Below are positions 16,320-25,771 of a stretch of DNA of 45,961 bases, piece after piece (the first letter of the stretch is position 1; every line of letters starts with the position of its first letter). The notes beneath the pieces are model-generated. The model was not told the origin of the DNA. It worked only from the letters and a program-made list of their open reading frames with translations, and ran no database searches. Source of the DNA: Emcibacteraceae bacterium (GTDB lineage Bacteria; Pseudomonadota; Alphaproteobacteria; Sphingomonadales; Emcibacteraceae); assembly GCA_016744185.1 (NCBI GenBank), contig JADGEY010000009.1:1-45961 (forward strand), written 5' to 3'. A program made the position numbers and the translations under genes.

Positions 16320-19187
16320 ATGCTGACAAAAATTTCGGTTAAAGGGGCAAGGGAACATAATCTTCAAAATATTGATGTGGATATTCCCCGTGACAAATTA
16401 GTCGTCATTACAGGCCTTAGCGGATCGGGAAAATCATCTCTTGCCTTCGATACAATCTATGCAGAAGGACAAAGGCGCTATGTGGAAAGCCTTTCCGCTT
16501 ATGCCCGCCAGTTCCTTGATCTTATGCAAAAACCTGATGTGGAATATATTGACGGGCTGTCACCTGCCATTGCAATCGAGCAAAAAACCACTTCTAAAAA
16601 TCCACGCTCTACCGTTGGTACAGTAACGGAAATTTACGATTATTTGCGCCTGTTATTTGCCCGCATTGGAATCCCCTATTCCCCTGCAACGGGGCTGCCG
16701 ATCCAAAGCCAAACCATTAGCCAGATGACCGACCGTACGATGGAACTTAAAACGGGGACAAGATTTTACCTTCTCGCACCGATTGTTCGGGGCAGAAAAG
16801 GCGAATATAAAAAAGAATTTGCAGAGCTTCTTGCGAACGGTTTTCAACGGATTAAAATTGATGGTGAATTTTATGAGCTGGAAAATACGCCGCCTTTAAA
16901 TAAAAAGATTAAACATGTAATAGAAGTTGTTATAGACCGCCTTATCATTAAAGAAGGGTTAGAACAGAGACTTGCAGATAGTTTCGAGACCGCTCTTAGG
17001 CTAGCTGATGGTCTTGCTATTATAGAACTGGCAGATAAAAATGCCGATAAAAACACTGGGGAAGAGAGAATAATATTCTCTGCAAAATTTGCCTGCCCCA
17101 CGTCGGGTTTTATGATCGAAGAGATTGAGCCGAGGCTTTTTTCATTTAACAATCCTTTTGGAGCATGTCCAAGCTGTGATGGGCTGGGCAAAAGCCTGTA
17201 TTTTGATCCTGAACTTGTTGTTCCCGACAAAGGCAAAGCTCTTAATGAAGGCGCGCTTGCTCCTTGGGGAAAATCAAATGCTCCTTATTACATTCAGACC
17301 CTAGAAAGTCTTGCTAAGCATTATAATTTTAATATCAGCTACCCATGGAAAAAACTTACTAAAAAAGTTCAAAAAATCTTGCTTTATGGCAGCGATGGTG
17401 AAAAAATTGAAATGCTGTACCGTGATGATAAAAGAAAATATAAAGTCGATAAAAGCTTTGAAGGCGTAATCGGTAATATCAGCCGAAGATGGCGTGAAAC
17501 AGATAGTAACATGATGCGTGAAGAGCTGGGTAAATATCAAAGCTCTGCTCTTTGTGAAAAATGCTCTGGATTTCGCCTAAAAGAAGAAGCTTTAGTGGTG
17601 AAAATTAATAAAAAACATATTGGTCAAATCACTCAAATGTCTGTGGCGCAATGTTATGAATGGTTTCAAGCCTTAAGCGGAACATTGACAGATAAAGAAA
17701 ATGAAATCGCATCACGCATTTTAAAAGAAGTGACCGAAAGGCTTGGGTTTCTTAATAATGTGGGGCTTGATTATATTAATCTATCCAGAAATAGCGGCAC
17801 ATTATCGGGCGGAGAATCTCAAAGAATCCGTCTTGCTTCACAAATAGGCTCTGGTCTGACGGGCGTGCTTTATGTGCTTGATGAGCCATCTATCGGGCTT
17901 CATCAAAGAGATAATGAAAGACTGCTTGAAACATTATGTAACCTGCGAGATATGGGCAATAGCGTTATCGTGGTTGAACATGATGAAGATGCTATTATGG
18001 CAGCAGATCATGTGATTGATATGGGGCCGGGCGCAGGCGTTCACGGCGGCATTATTGTCGCAGAAGGAACGCCGCAAGATATTCTTGACCATAAGGATAG
18101 CCTAACGGGGCAATATCTTTCTGGCGTTAAATCTATTCCTATTCCTGCGGTGCGCCGTAAAGGTCATATGGCAGGAAAAAAACACAAAGAAATTACCATT
18201 AAAAATGCGACGGCGAATAATCTTCAGGGCGTTACGGTTTCTATCCCACTGGGAACAATGACCTGCATTACGGGGGTATCGGGCAGCGGAAAATCAACGC
18301 TGACGATTGATACTCTTTATAAAGCCGCTGCTCGAAAGCTAAATAATAACCGCAATATTCCCGGGGCGCATGATGATATTACGGGGCTTGAATATACCGA
18401 TAAGATTGTTCAAATTGACCAGTCCCCCATTGGGCGTACTCCTAGATCAAACCCTGCAACATATACAGGGGCGTTCACGCCGATTAGAGAATGGTTCGCA
18501 GGATTACCAGAATCGAAACTGCGAGGCTATAAAGCGGGCCGGTTTTCGTTCAATGTGAAAGGCGGCAGGTGCGAAGCGTGCCAAGGGGACGGCGTTCTTA
18601 AAATTGAAATGCATTTCTTGCCCGACGTTTATGTTAAATGTGACATCTGTGAAGGCAAAAGATATAATAGAGAGACATTAGAAGTTAAGTACAGAGGCAA
18701 AAATATTTCGGACATATTAGATATGACCGTCGAAGAAGGTGCTGAATTTTTTAAAGTTGTTCCTAGCATTTATGATAAATTCCATATGCTTGAAAAAGTG
18801 GGGCTTACCTATATTCAAGTGGGACAGTCGGCAACGACCTTATCGGGCGGTGAAGCCCAAAGAATTAAACTTGCCAAAGAATTATCAAAGAGAGCAACGG
18901 GGCGAACGCTTTATATTTTAGATGAGCCAACAACAGGGCTTCATTTTGAAGATATTCGAAAATTACTTGAAGTGATTAGCGCATTGGTGGATACAGGAAA
19001 TACAGCTATTATTATCGAACATAATTTAGATGTGATTAAAACGGCTGATTGGGTTATTGATTTAGGGCCAGATGGCGGCACGGGCGGCGGCGAAATTGTA
19101 GCCACTGGAACGCCTGAAGATATTGCAAAATGTGAAAGAAGCCACACGGGTTACTATCTTAAAAAATTATTGGAGAAAGTAAATTAA
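16320..19187 (+). CDS. uvrA: Excinuclease ABC subunit A (UvrA)
   Basis: UvrA is the damage-sensing ATPase of nucleotide excision repair; it loads UvrB at lesions. Two ABC modules are present: Walker A GLSGSGKS (32-39) and GVSGSGKS (652-659), signatures [12 protein letters not shown] and [12 protein letters not shown], and Walker B segments ending LDEPSIGLH and LDEPTTGLH. The C-terminal zinc module is intact (CEACQGDG and [10 protein letters not shown]). The N-terminal one reads CPTSG before CPSCDG, so one of four Cys is replaced by Ser, a form I recall in other alphaproteobacterial UvrA. Length (955 aa) is normal. The LexA box at 16245 predicts SOS induction. Its stop overlaps that of convergent comEC. 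Confidence 0.98.
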   Translation: MLTKISVKGAREHNLQNIDVDIPRDKLVVITGLSGSGKSSLAFDTIYAEGQRRYVESLSAYARQFLDLMQKPDVEYIDGLSPAIAIEQKTTSKNPRSTVGTVTEIYDYLRLLFARIGIPYSPATGLPIQSQTISQMTDRTMELKTGTRFYLLAPIVRGRKGEYKKEFAELLANGFQRIKIDGEFYELENTPPLNKKIKHVIEVVIDRLIIKEGLEQRLADSFETALRLADGLAIIELADKNADKNTGEERIIFSAKFACPTSGFMIEEIEPRLFSFNNPFGACPSCDGLGKSLYFDPELVVPDKGKALNEGALAPWGKSNAPYYIQTLESLAKHYNFNISYPWKKLTKKVQKILLYGSDGEKIEMLYRDDKRKYKVDKSFEGVIGNISRRWRETDSNMMREELGKYQSSALCEKCSGFRLKEEALVVKINKKHIGQITQMSVAQCYEWFQALSGTLTDKENEIASRILKEVTERLGFLNNVGLDYINLSRNSGTLSGGESQRIRLASQIGSGLTGVLYVLDEPSIGLHQRDNERLLETLCNLRDMGNSVIVVEHDEDAIMAADHVIDMGPGAGVHGGIIVAEGTPQDILDHKDSLTGQYLSGVKSIPIPAVRRKGHMAGKKHKEITIKNATANNLQGVTVSIPLGTMTCITGVSGSGKSTLTIDTLYKAAARKLNNNRNIPGAHDDITGLEYTDKIVQIDQSPIGRTPRSNPATYTGAFTPIREWFAGLPESKLRGYKAGRFSFNVKGGRCEACQGDGVLKIEMHFLPDVYVKCDICEGKRYNRETLEVKYRGKNISDILDMTVEEGAEFFKVVPSIYDKFHMLEKVGLTYIQVGQSATTLSGGEAQRIKLAKELSKRATGRTLYILDEPTTGLHFEDIRKLLEVISALVDTGNTAIIIEHNLDVIKTADWVIDLGPDGGTGGGEIVATGTPEDIAKCERSHTGYYLKKLLEKVN

Positions 19188-21346
19188 TATAAAGACCATG
19201 GTCTCTTGCCTACTGCTATGCGGCTATTAGTGAAGGTAAAGTTATTAATATCTTTTCTTTTATTGGAGGATAAAAAAATAGCATATGATCCATTATTGTA
19301 AATGTCCCATTTATCAATGACTAATTTTGGTTTTTGACATTTAATTTCAATAGGAATTAAACCAATAACAATATCTGCATTTTCACAATCTTCATGTAAA
19401 GCATTTTCGTTTTTTACAAAAGCGATTACATGATCTTTTATGCGGTAAATACAGCTTAATTTATCGCATTTAATCCAGCTTTCATCACGATCTGTCCATT
19501 TTTTTAACTTTATTCCACTGTAAAGATCTGCCCATTCATTTTGTATTCTCTTGCTTAAACGCAGGCTTGAAACAAACAGTTCTTGCTTGTTATTTGTGAC
19601 CGCAAAATATAAAGCCTTTGGATCTAATAATATATCTGGTTTTTTTGCGTTTAAATTCAAACCTATGCCGATAAAAAACGTAGCAACCCCTATGATGCGC
19701 CATTTTTCTTTCCAGAGTAGAAACCATAATGCGCTGATAATAATAATATAAAAACTTAACGGATTTAGCTTTGGAACATAAATTGTTGAACTGGGCTGAT
19801 TTGATATGTAATGCGCAATATTGAGCATCATTTCAATACCCTCGCACATTGGCAGCAGGCTAATATGTTCAAGCCCAAAAGGCAGCAAGAGCAAAGTCAG
19901 CAATAAAAAAGGCATGATCCAAAATGTTATAATCGGCATAACCAATAAATTTGCTATAATTCCGTAGATTGGCAAGTGATTAAAATGATAAATCACAATA
20001 GGAGCAATAGCGATTTCTGCGATGAGGGCGGTAAAAATTGTTGCAAGAAAATAATAAAATATCTTACTGATAAACCCATATTTAGAATCTTTTTTTGAGA
20101 AAAACCGATCACCATATTTTTCGTAAAAAAAGACCAGCCCTATCACAGCCGCAAAAGACATTTGAAAGCTGACCGATAGTAAAGCTTCGGGGGAAAAAAT
20201 TAGAATTACTGTCGCTGCAATAGCAATTATTCTAAGGGAAATTGACTTTCTGTTGAATAATATCCCGCTTAACATTATGAGAACCATGATATAGGCTCTC
20301 ATTGAAGGAACTCCCATTCCGCTCAAAAATAGATATATTGCACCGGCTATCATTGCTATTATTGCCGCATATTTTTTTGTGGAAAAGAATAATGCAGCGC
20401 TGCCAAAGGACGTTAATAACAACCGTGATATAAAAAAAACAGCCCCGCATAAAAGCCCCATATGAAGCCCTGATATAGCAAGAACATGGGCAAGACCTGC
20501 ATTTCGCATTGCTTCATAATCTGATTTATCAATCGCCCCTCTCATGCCTGTAATTAACGCACTTGCAACGGCGTAGCTTCTTTTTCTGTTAAGTCTTTGC
20601 TCATTTTCAGGGCTTATAATTTCAGCTTTATCATTAATTTTTGTCTCTGCGCTGTTGCTTGCCCTTAATATTCTTTCATGAATGTTCGAGCGTATAGAAT
20701 TTATCGTTCCATGCTGAACGCTCTCTGAAATCACTTTAATTTTTGACAGGGAAAAGCCCGTAGCTCCTATTCCTTTAAACCATAAATACTGTCCATAATG
20801 AAACCCGTCTGGATAAGAAGGCATTGGCGGAGGGTTTAAAATTGCAAAAACCTCAATGATATTCCCCGTTTTTGGTATTTTATCGAAACGCCGGACTAGC
20901 ATTTTAATTTTTGCAGAAAACTCTTGGATTCTACGGTTAGATTTATTTTTAAAGGTCAGTTTTACTTTATCTATAATAATAGATAAGCCCCCTTTACTAT
21001 TGATCTGCGCACTTACCACCTGCCCTCTTACAAGAACAGACTTTTGTTTTATCTTTAAGATTTCAACATCAAGAAGAGATATCCTAACTTTAGCAGCTAA
21101 AAACCCCGCCGCAAAAATGCTTAGAACAAACAAAAAATATCTGAACTTAAACTTATATATAAAAGAGAGCCCGCATCCCAAAAATAAGGCAGCTGTAATA
21201 CTGTAAACATAAAAAGAAGGAGGCTCAACAGGCAATGAAAAATAAAGCCCAATTCCAAAAGCAAGAATAACAGGAAACCAGAGCATTAAACGCCCGCTTT
21301 CCTTTGGTATTATTTGCGTGATATAAGAAAAAGAAATCAGTTTCAT
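19184..21346 (-). CDS. comEC: ComEC/Rec2-type DNA-uptake channel protein
   Basis: This is a polytopic inner-membrane protein. ComEC forms the channel that takes up single-stranded DNA in transformation. The N-terminal part has three hydrophobic segments and an OB-like soluble region (about 80-200), followed by the competence domain with its hallmark [19 protein letters not shown] and [17 protein letters not shown]. About ten hydrophobic segments follow. The protein has 720 residues and lacks the C-terminal metallo-beta-lactamase domain seen in many ComEC proteins; the last 150 residues form a different soluble region. It is convergent with uvrA, with stop codons overlapping in TTAA, and divergent from gltX. 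Whether this organism is transformable cannot be judged from one gene. Confidence 0.9.
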   Translation of the reverse strand: MKLISFSYITQIIPKESGRLMLWFPVILAFGIGLYFSLPVEPPSFYVYSITAALFLGCGLSFIYKFKFRYFLFVLSIFAAGFLAAKVRISLLDVEILKIKQKSVLVRGQVVSAQINSKGGLSIIIDKVKLTFKNKSNRRIQEFSAKIKMLVRRFDKIPKTGNIIEVFAILNPPPMPSYPDGFHYGQYLWFKGIGATGFSLSKIKVISESVQHGTINSIRSNIHERILRASNSAETKINDKAEIISPENEQRLNRKRSYAVASALITGMRGAIDKSDYEAMRNAGLAHVLAISGLHMGLLCGAVFFISRLLLTSFGSAALFFSTKKYAAIIAMIAGAIYLFLSGMGVPSMRAYIMVLIMLSGILFNRKSISLRIIAIAATVILIFSPEALLSVSFQMSFAAVIGLVFFYEKYGDRFFSKKDSKYGFISKIFYYFLATIFTALIAEIAIAPIVIYHFNHLPIYGIIANLLVMPIITFWIMPFLLLTLLLLPFGLEHISLLPMCEGIEMMLNIAHYISNQPSSTIYVPKLNPLSFYIIIISALWFLLWKEKWRIIGVATFFIGIGLNLNAKKPDILLDPKALYFAVTNNKQELFVSSLRLSKRIQNEWADLYSGIKLKKWTDRDESWIKCDKLSCIYRIKDHVIAFVKNENALHEDCENADIVIGLIPIEIKCQKPKLVIDKWDIYNNGSYAIFLSSNKRKDINNFTFTNSRIAVGKRPWSLY

Positions 21347-21442
21347 GCCCTCAATTCTAAAAAATACTAATATGCATGTTAGTTTAAGTAAGATTATACG
21401 AAAAACACGAGTAAATTAACCTTATTTATTAACATATATCAT

Positions 21443-21494
21443 AAGATGCTTTCTTTTTAAGAGGTTTTTGTGCTAGAAAGCATTCAAGCATCTT
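21443..21494 (+). repeat. Two mutually exclusive stem-loops upstream of gltX
   Basis: ATGCTTTCT (21446-21454) is the exact complement of AGAAAGCAT (21475-21483). The overlapping AAGATGCTT (21443-21451) is the exact complement of AAGCATCTT (21486-21494). Both stems are 9 bp and share their left arm, so only one can form. They lie in the 240-base gap between comEC and gltX, about 90 bases before the gltX ATG. The layout suggests a switching leader or nested operators. Confidence 0.6.
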
Positions 21495-21586
21495 TAATGT
21501 GTTATTCATTTGGTTTAAATTTCATTTCCTGAATTTCAATATACACCTTAATTTACATTAATAAATAAGAATAGGTTTCGAGCTAT

Positions 21587-23011
21587 ATGGCTGACACTTC
21601 GCAAAAGGTTGTAACGCGCTTTGCCCCTTCACCAACAGGATTTTTACATATTGGTGGTGCAAGAACAGCTCTATTTAATTGGCTTTTTGCAAAACATCAT
21701 GGCGGCGAATTTCGCCTTCGCATTGAAGATACAGACCGAAAGAGATCTACGCAAGAAGCCACACAGGCTATTTTCGACGGAATGGAATGGCTCGGGCTTA
21801 CGTCTGATAAAGAGCCTATTTTTCAATATGCACGGCGCAGCAGACATGCAGAGGTTGCAGAAGAGCTTTTAAAGTCTGGACATGCCTATCATTGTTATTG
21901 CTCGAAAGAAGAGCTTGCAGAAATGCGTGATGAAGCCCGTAAAAATGGCTCTCCCGTTAGTTATAACGGTAAATGGCGTGATAAAAGCCCTTCAGAAGCC
22001 CCTAAAGATATAAAACCTACCGTCAGATTTAAAGCACCGAAAGAAGGACAAACGGTAATTCATGATCTGGTTCAGGGAGATGTTATCACACAAAATGATC
22101 ATTTAGATGACATGATTTTACTGCGTGCTGATGGCTCGCCAACCTATATGTTATCTGTCGTTATAGACGATTATGATATGGAAATAAGTCATGTAATTAG
22201 AGGAGACGACCATCTTGTTAATGCCGCCCGCCAAGCGCAGCTTATTAAAGCCATTGGCTGGGAACTTCCTGCATATGCTCATATTCCCCTTATTCATGGA
22301 GCAGACGGCGCAAAGCTTTCAAAACGCCACGGCGCACTCGGCGTTGATGCTTACCAAAAAATGGGCTATCTTCCCGAAGCGGTTAAAAATTATATTCTTC
22401 GGCTTGGCTGGTCACATGGCGATGATGAAATCATTTCAGAAAAGCAGGCTATTGAATGGTTTGATACGGATGGTCTTGGCAAGTCCCCTTCCCGTTTTGA
22501 TTTTGCAAAATTAGAAAATCTAAACGGTCATTATATACGTGACGTTCTTTCCAATGAAGAACTTTTAAAAACGATTAAACCTGCGCTAGAGAAACTATTG
22601 GGTAAAGAAATTAATCCAAAAGAGGAGATCCTTCTGCTTTCTTCTCTTGATGAATTTAAAACGCGTTCAAAAAATATTAATGACCTTGCTGCATCACCCT
22701 TGTTTTTATTTGCGCAGCGCCCGCTTAGCATTATCCCAAAAGCGGAAAAGCTTTTAAATGACGATGCAAAAATTATCATGGGTAAGCTCCATAATTCTTT
22801 GTCTTCCCTCAACAATTGGACAAAAGAGGATTTAGAGCAGGCCGTAAAAGACCTATCTGAAAAAGAAAATTTAAAATTAGGCAAATTATTGCAGCCCGTT
22901 AGGGCGGCTCTTACGGGAAGTAATGTTTCCCCTAGCGTATTTGAAATATTCATTTGGCTCGGCAAACAAGAAACATTAAACCGCATGGGCGATTATTCGA
23001 GCTTTGAATAA
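21587..23011 (+). CDS. gltX: Glutamate--tRNA ligase
   Basis: This class I aminoacyl-tRNA synthetase charges tRNA-Glu and, in many alphaproteobacteria, tRNA-Gln as a mischarged intermediate. The HIGH motif is HIGG (21-24) in RFAPSPTGFLHIGGARTALF, and KMSKS is KLSKR (243-247). Other core segments are RIEDTDRKRS, YHCYCSKEEL and HVIRGDDHLVNAARQ. Length (474 aa) is typical. Alphaproteobacteria often have two gltX copies; this is the one found next to gltA. The ATG at 21587 opens directly into the conserved N-terminus. A weak AT-only hairpin follows the stop. Confidence 0.97.
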   Translation: MADTSQKVVTRFAPSPTGFLHIGGARTALFNWLFAKHHGGEFRLRIEDTDRKRSTQEATQAIFDGMEWLGLTSDKEPIFQYARRSRHAEVAEELLKSGHAYHCYCSKEELAEMRDEARKNGSPVSYNGKWRDKSPSEAPKDIKPTVRFKAPKEGQTVIHDLVQGDVITQNDHLDDMILLRADGSPTYMLSVVIDDYDMEISHVIRGDDHLVNAARQAQLIKAIGWELPAYAHIPLIHGADGAKLSKRHGALGVDAYQKMGYLPEAVKNYILRLGWSHGDDEIISEKQAIEWFDTDGLGKSPSRFDFAKLENLNGHYIRDVLSNEELLKTIKPALEKLLGKEINPKEEILLLSSLDEFKTRSKNINDLAASPLFLFAQRPLSIIPKAEKLLNDDAKIIMGKLHNSLSSLNNWTKEDLEQAVKDLSEKENLKLGKLLQPVRAALTGSNVSPSVFEIFIWLGKQETLNRMGDYSSFE

Positions 23012-23029
23012 TTTCTTATGTAGAAAATA

Positions 23030-23061
23030 AAATTCTCTATTTTTATTAAAATAAAGAATTT
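23030..23061 (+). terminator. Weak AT-rich hairpin after gltX
   Basis: AAATTCT-c-TATTTT pairs with AAAATA-a-AGAATTT around the loop tatt, 19 bases past the gltX stop. The stem has almost no G-C pairs and only a short T-rich tail, so termination here is doubtful. Confidence 0.3.
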
Positions 23062-23096
23062 CTTTAACCAATTGCATTATATCTTGTTTTGAAAAA

Positions 23097-23116
23097 CAAC
23101 ATATGGGCAACATATG
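23097..23116 (+). repeat. Direct repeat CAACATATG upstream of gltA
   Basis: CAACATATG occurs twice (23097-23105 and 23108-23116), 11 bases apart, about one helical turn. It lies within the gltA upstream region and is a candidate activator or repressor site. Confidence 0.5.
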
Positions 23117-23127
23117 ACAAAAACCTA

Positions 23128-23163
23128 TTAAGTTACATAAGGTATTTATAACCTGTAACTTAA
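23128..23163 (+). promoter_or_regulatory. Inverted repeat / stem-loop in the gltA leader
   Basis: TTAAGTTAC-ata-AGGT (23128-23143) pairs with ACCT-GTAACTTAA (23151-23163) around the loop atttata. This gives 13 base pairs with one three-base bulge. It ends 15 bases before the gltA ribosome site (AAAGG, 23178-23182). It could be an operator or an RNA structure. Confidence 0.55.
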
Positions 23164-23191
23164 CTGTACAATATTGAAAGGTCACAGGTTC

Positions 23192-24505
23192 ATGACAGAA
23201 AAATTTGAAAAAACTATATCTGACAAAAAAGCAACTTTAACGATAGGAGAAAAATCTTATGAATTCTCTATTTTTGGAGGAAGCGTTGGGCCTGATGTAA
23301 TTGATATTCGCAGCTTATATGCGCAAACAGATCATTTTACCTATGACCCTGGTTTTACATCTACTGCAAGCTGTGAATCTACTATTACTTATATTGATGG
23401 TGATAAGGGTGAACTGCTTTATCGTGGCTATCCTATTAACCAGCTTGCTGAAAATAGTGATTTTATGGAAGTATCCTATCTTCTTTTAAATGGCGAGCTT
23501 CCTTCTCAAGAAGAAAAAGATAAATTCGTTAATGACATCACCTACCATACGATGGTTCACGATCAATTAAACCGCTTCTTTTCTGGTTTTCGCCGTGATG
23601 CGCATCCGATGGCTATTATGTGCGGCGTTGTCGGTGCAATGTCAGCTTTTTATCATGATAATCAAGATATATCAGACCCAGAGCAACGTAAAATAGCCTC
23701 TTATCGCCTTATTGCTAAAATTCCAACAATTGCAGCAATGGCTTATAAATATTCTGTGGGACAGCCTTTTGTATATCCTAGAAATGATCTTAATTATGCA
23801 GAAAATTTCCTTCATATGACATTTGGCGTTCCTCAATGTGAAGATAAAAAAGTTAACCCTATTCTTGCCGATGCAATGGATAAAATATTTATCCTTCATG
23901 CTGATCATGAACAAAATGCTTCCACCTCTACGGTTCGCCTTGCAGGCTCATCTGGCGCAAATCCATTTGCTTGTATTGCGGCTGGTATCGCATCACTTTG
24001 GGGCCCTGCTCATGGCGGCGCAAATGAAGCTTGCCTTAATATGCTAGAAGAAATTGGCACAGTAGACCGCATTCCAGAATTTGTGGCAAAAGCAAAAGAC
24101 AAGAATGATCCATTCCGTCTTATGGGATTTGGACATAGGGTCTATAAAAACTTTGATCCCCGCGCAACGGTTCTTCAAGAATCTGCTCATAAAGTTTTAA
24201 AAGAGCTTAATATTGACGATCCTTTACTAGATGTTGCGATGGAACTTGAAAGAATTGCAAGAGAAGATCCCTATTTCATTGAAAAGAAACTATACCCTAA
24301 TGTAGATTTTTATTCTGGCATTATCCTCAAAGCAATGGGCTTTCCAACAAGTATGTTCACAGTGCTGTTTGCTCTGGCACGTACAGTGGGCTGGATTTCG
24401 CAATGGAGCGAAATGATTGTTGACCCAACACAAAAAATTGGTCGCCCTCGCCAGTTATTTACAGGTTCAACAGAACGTAAATATAAAGATATTAACAACA
24501 GATAA
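23192..24505 (+). CDS. gltA: Citrate synthase
   Basis: Citrate synthase condenses acetyl-CoA and oxaloacetate at the entry to the citric acid cycle. It is of the proteobacterial hexameric type by its N-terminal domain ([13 protein letters not shown]) and the segments [20 protein letters not shown] and LLYRGYPI. Active-site regions are [29 protein letters not shown] and [10 protein letters not shown] chose the ATG at 23192 (437 aa) because AAAGG lies nine bases upstream. A TTG at 23174 would add six residues without family support. The gene is monocistronic, preceded by repeats in its leader and ended by a strong bidirectional terminator shared with fabZ. Confidence 0.97.
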   Translation: MTEKFEKTISDKKATLTIGEKSYEFSIFGGSVGPDVIDIRSLYAQTDHFTYDPGFTSTASCESTITYIDGDKGELLYRGYPINQLAENSDFMEVSYLLLNGELPSQEEKDKFVNDITYHTMVHDQLNRFFSGFRRDAHPMAIMCGVVGAMSAFYHDNQDISDPEQRKIASYRLIAKIPTIAAMAYKYSVGQPFVYPRNDLNYAENFLHMTFGVPQCEDKKVNPILADAMDKIFILHADHEQNASTSTVRLAGSSGANPFACIAAGIASLWGPAHGGANEACLNMLEEIGTVDRIPEFVAKAKDKNDPFRLMGFGHRVYKNFDPRATVLQESAHKVLKELNIDDPLLDVAMELERIAREDPYFIEKKLYPNVDFYSGIILKAMGFPTSMFTVLFALARTVGWISQWSEMIVDPTQKIGRPRQLFTGSTERKYKDINNR

Positions 24506-24522
24506 TTCTACCCCTTTAGAAT

Positions 24523-24561
24523 AAAAAAAGCCCTGCATCAAATAAATGCAGGGCTTTTTTT
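24523..24561. terminator. Bidirectional intrinsic terminator between gltA and fabZ
   Basis: A7-GCCCTGCAT (24523-24538) and ATGCAGGGC-T7 (24546-24561) form a perfect 9-bp GC-rich stem with loop caaataa. It is flanked by A7 and T7, so it ends transcription from both convergent genes. Confidence 0.93.
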
Positions 24562-24578
24562 ATTAATTTTAAAAACTG

Positions 24579-25037
24579 TTAGACTGCAAACATTGCTTTA
24601 AATTTTGCTTCTGCAACAACTTTACCATCAACTTTTGCTTTTCCTATAAAGCTCCAGATATTTCTTCTTTCTTTATCTTTTTCAACATGAAATTCTAACA
24701 TATCCCCTGGCAGAACGGGTTTTCGGAATTTTGCGCTGTCAATTGACATGAAATAAACGATTTTTCCTTCCGCCTCTTCCCCAAGAGTTAGCATCACCAA
24801 TGCAGCGGCTGTTTGCGCCATTGCCTCAACAATTAAAACGCCTGGCATAACAGGGTGACCAGGGAAATGCCCCTGAAAAAAAGGCTCATTAATCGTAACG
24901 CCTTTAACGCCAACCGCCGAGCGTCCAAGAGTAATATCTTTTACTTTATCGATAAAAAGCATTGGGTAGCGGTGCGGAATAAGTTCTTTAATACGAATAA
25001 TATCAATATCATCAGCTTTTATATTTTCTTCAGTCAT
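24579..25037 (-). CDS. fabZ: 3-hydroxyacyl-[acyl-carrier-protein] dehydratase FabZ
   Basis: FabZ dehydrates 3-hydroxyacyl-ACP in type II fatty acid synthesis. The hot-dog fold shows the N-terminal motif LIPHRYPMLFIDKV. The active site is His57 in FFQGHFPGHPVMPG and Glu71 in VEAMAQ, spaced as in E. coli (54/68). Length (152 aa) is normal. A GGAGG ribosome site precedes the ATG. In most alphaproteobacteria fabZ lies between lpxD and lpxA; here it stands alone. An intrinsic terminator separates it from ompH upstream and another ends it before gltA. Confidence 0.97.
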   Translation of the reverse strand: MTEENIKADDIDIIRIKELIPHRYPMLFIDKVKDITLGRSAVGVKGVTINEPFFQGHFPGHPVMPGVLIVEAMAQTAAALVMLTLGEEAEGKIVYFMSIDSAKFRKPVLPGDMLEFHVEKDKERRNIWSFIGKAKVDGKVVAEAKFKAMFAV

Positions 25038-25065
25038 TAGATTTCCTCCATATAAGTTTGTTGCA

Positions 25066-25084
25066 TATCTTTAATTTAAAGATA
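25066..25084. repeat. Perfect palindromic element upstream of fabZ
   Basis: TATCTTT (25066-25072) and AAAGATA (25078-25084) are exact complements around aattt. It lies between the ompH terminator and the fabZ ribosome site, where a fabZ promoter or operator is expected. Confidence 0.5.
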
Positions 25085-25094
25085 CTCCTGATTT

Positions 25095-25137
25095 AAAAAT
25101 AAAAAAACCCCGCTATCATAATATCAAGCGAGGTTTT
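25095..25137 (-). terminator. Intrinsic terminator after ompH
   Basis: On the minus strand, AAAACCTCGCT (25137-25127) pairs with AGCGGGGTTTT (25114-25104) through one U-G wobble and runs into TTTTTTTATTTTT. The wobble pairs only in minus-strand RNA, which fixes the direction. It closes the long envelope operon before fabZ. Confidence 0.85.
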
Positions 25138-25153
25138 ATTTGTTTTTCCTAAA

Positions 25154-25744
25154 TTATTTTTTAGGAGGATATTCTAACTTCAATGCTGGAAGTTTTGCAT
25201 CTAAAAGCTCAAGAACCGTCGTTGTTACATCCATTCCAGTACCTGGTTTTTTAGCAATAACAAATCTTGTATCTAAAATCATAGTCGCTTTATAATCTTT
25301 TAAAATTTTTTGATAAATTGGTTTAAGCGCTTTATTAATTTTCATTGTAGCGGCTTGTAATGCAGCTTGAACTTGGCGTTCTTTAAGCTGTTTATCTTTA
25401 TCATATTTATTAATTTTTAATTGAAAAGCTCTCACTTTAGCTTCATAGGCTTCTTTACTCAGAATAGTATTTTTCTGTTTCTGAATTTTTTCGCCTTCTG
25501 CTTTTAATTTAGCTTGAACTTCTGTAATTTCTTTTTGAAAATTAACTCGAATCTGACCTAGCTGTTTTTCAAGATCTTTACCCGCGGCGGATGTTTGCAT
25601 AATCCGCGCACTATCAATAAGAGCAATAGTTGTTTTCTGCAAAGCTCCTGCCGCTTGCGCATTACTTGCTCCCAATGTACTAGCAGCTGATGTTGCAATG
25701 ATTCCCACCATTGCAATTTTAATTATTTTTATCATATTTATCAT
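25154..25744 (-). CDS. OmpH/Skp-family periplasmic chaperone
   Basis: This periplasmic holdase carries unfolded outer-membrane proteins toward the BAM complex. It has a signal peptide (about residues 1-31, ending SNAQA) and then a strand with IALIDSARIMQTSAAGKDLE. A long charged helical region follows (about 60-150, rich in Lys, Glu and Gln), as expected for Skp tentacles. The last part returns to the core (ILDTRFVIAKKPGTGMDVT). The protein has 196 residues; a second in-frame ATG at 25735 would shorten the signal peptide by three. It lies 27 bases downstream of bamA, its functional partner, and ends in a terminator. Confidence 0.9.
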   Translation of the reverse strand: MINMIKIIKIAMVGIIATSAASTLGASNAQAAGALQKTTIALIDSARIMQTSAAGKDLEKQLGQIRVNFQKEITEVQAKLKAEGEKIQKQKNTILSKEAYEAKVRAFQLKINKYDKDKQLKERQVQAALQAATMKINKALKPIYQKILKDYKATMILDTRFVIAKKPGTGMDVTTTVLELLDAKLPALKLEYPPKK

Positions 25745-25771
25745 ATTTAAATCTCTATCCGATATTTAAGT

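Noticed and set aside
23174-23191. TTG start for gltA six codons upstream
   Set aside because: The ATG at 23192 has AAAGG at good spacing and matches the family N-terminus; the extra residues do not.
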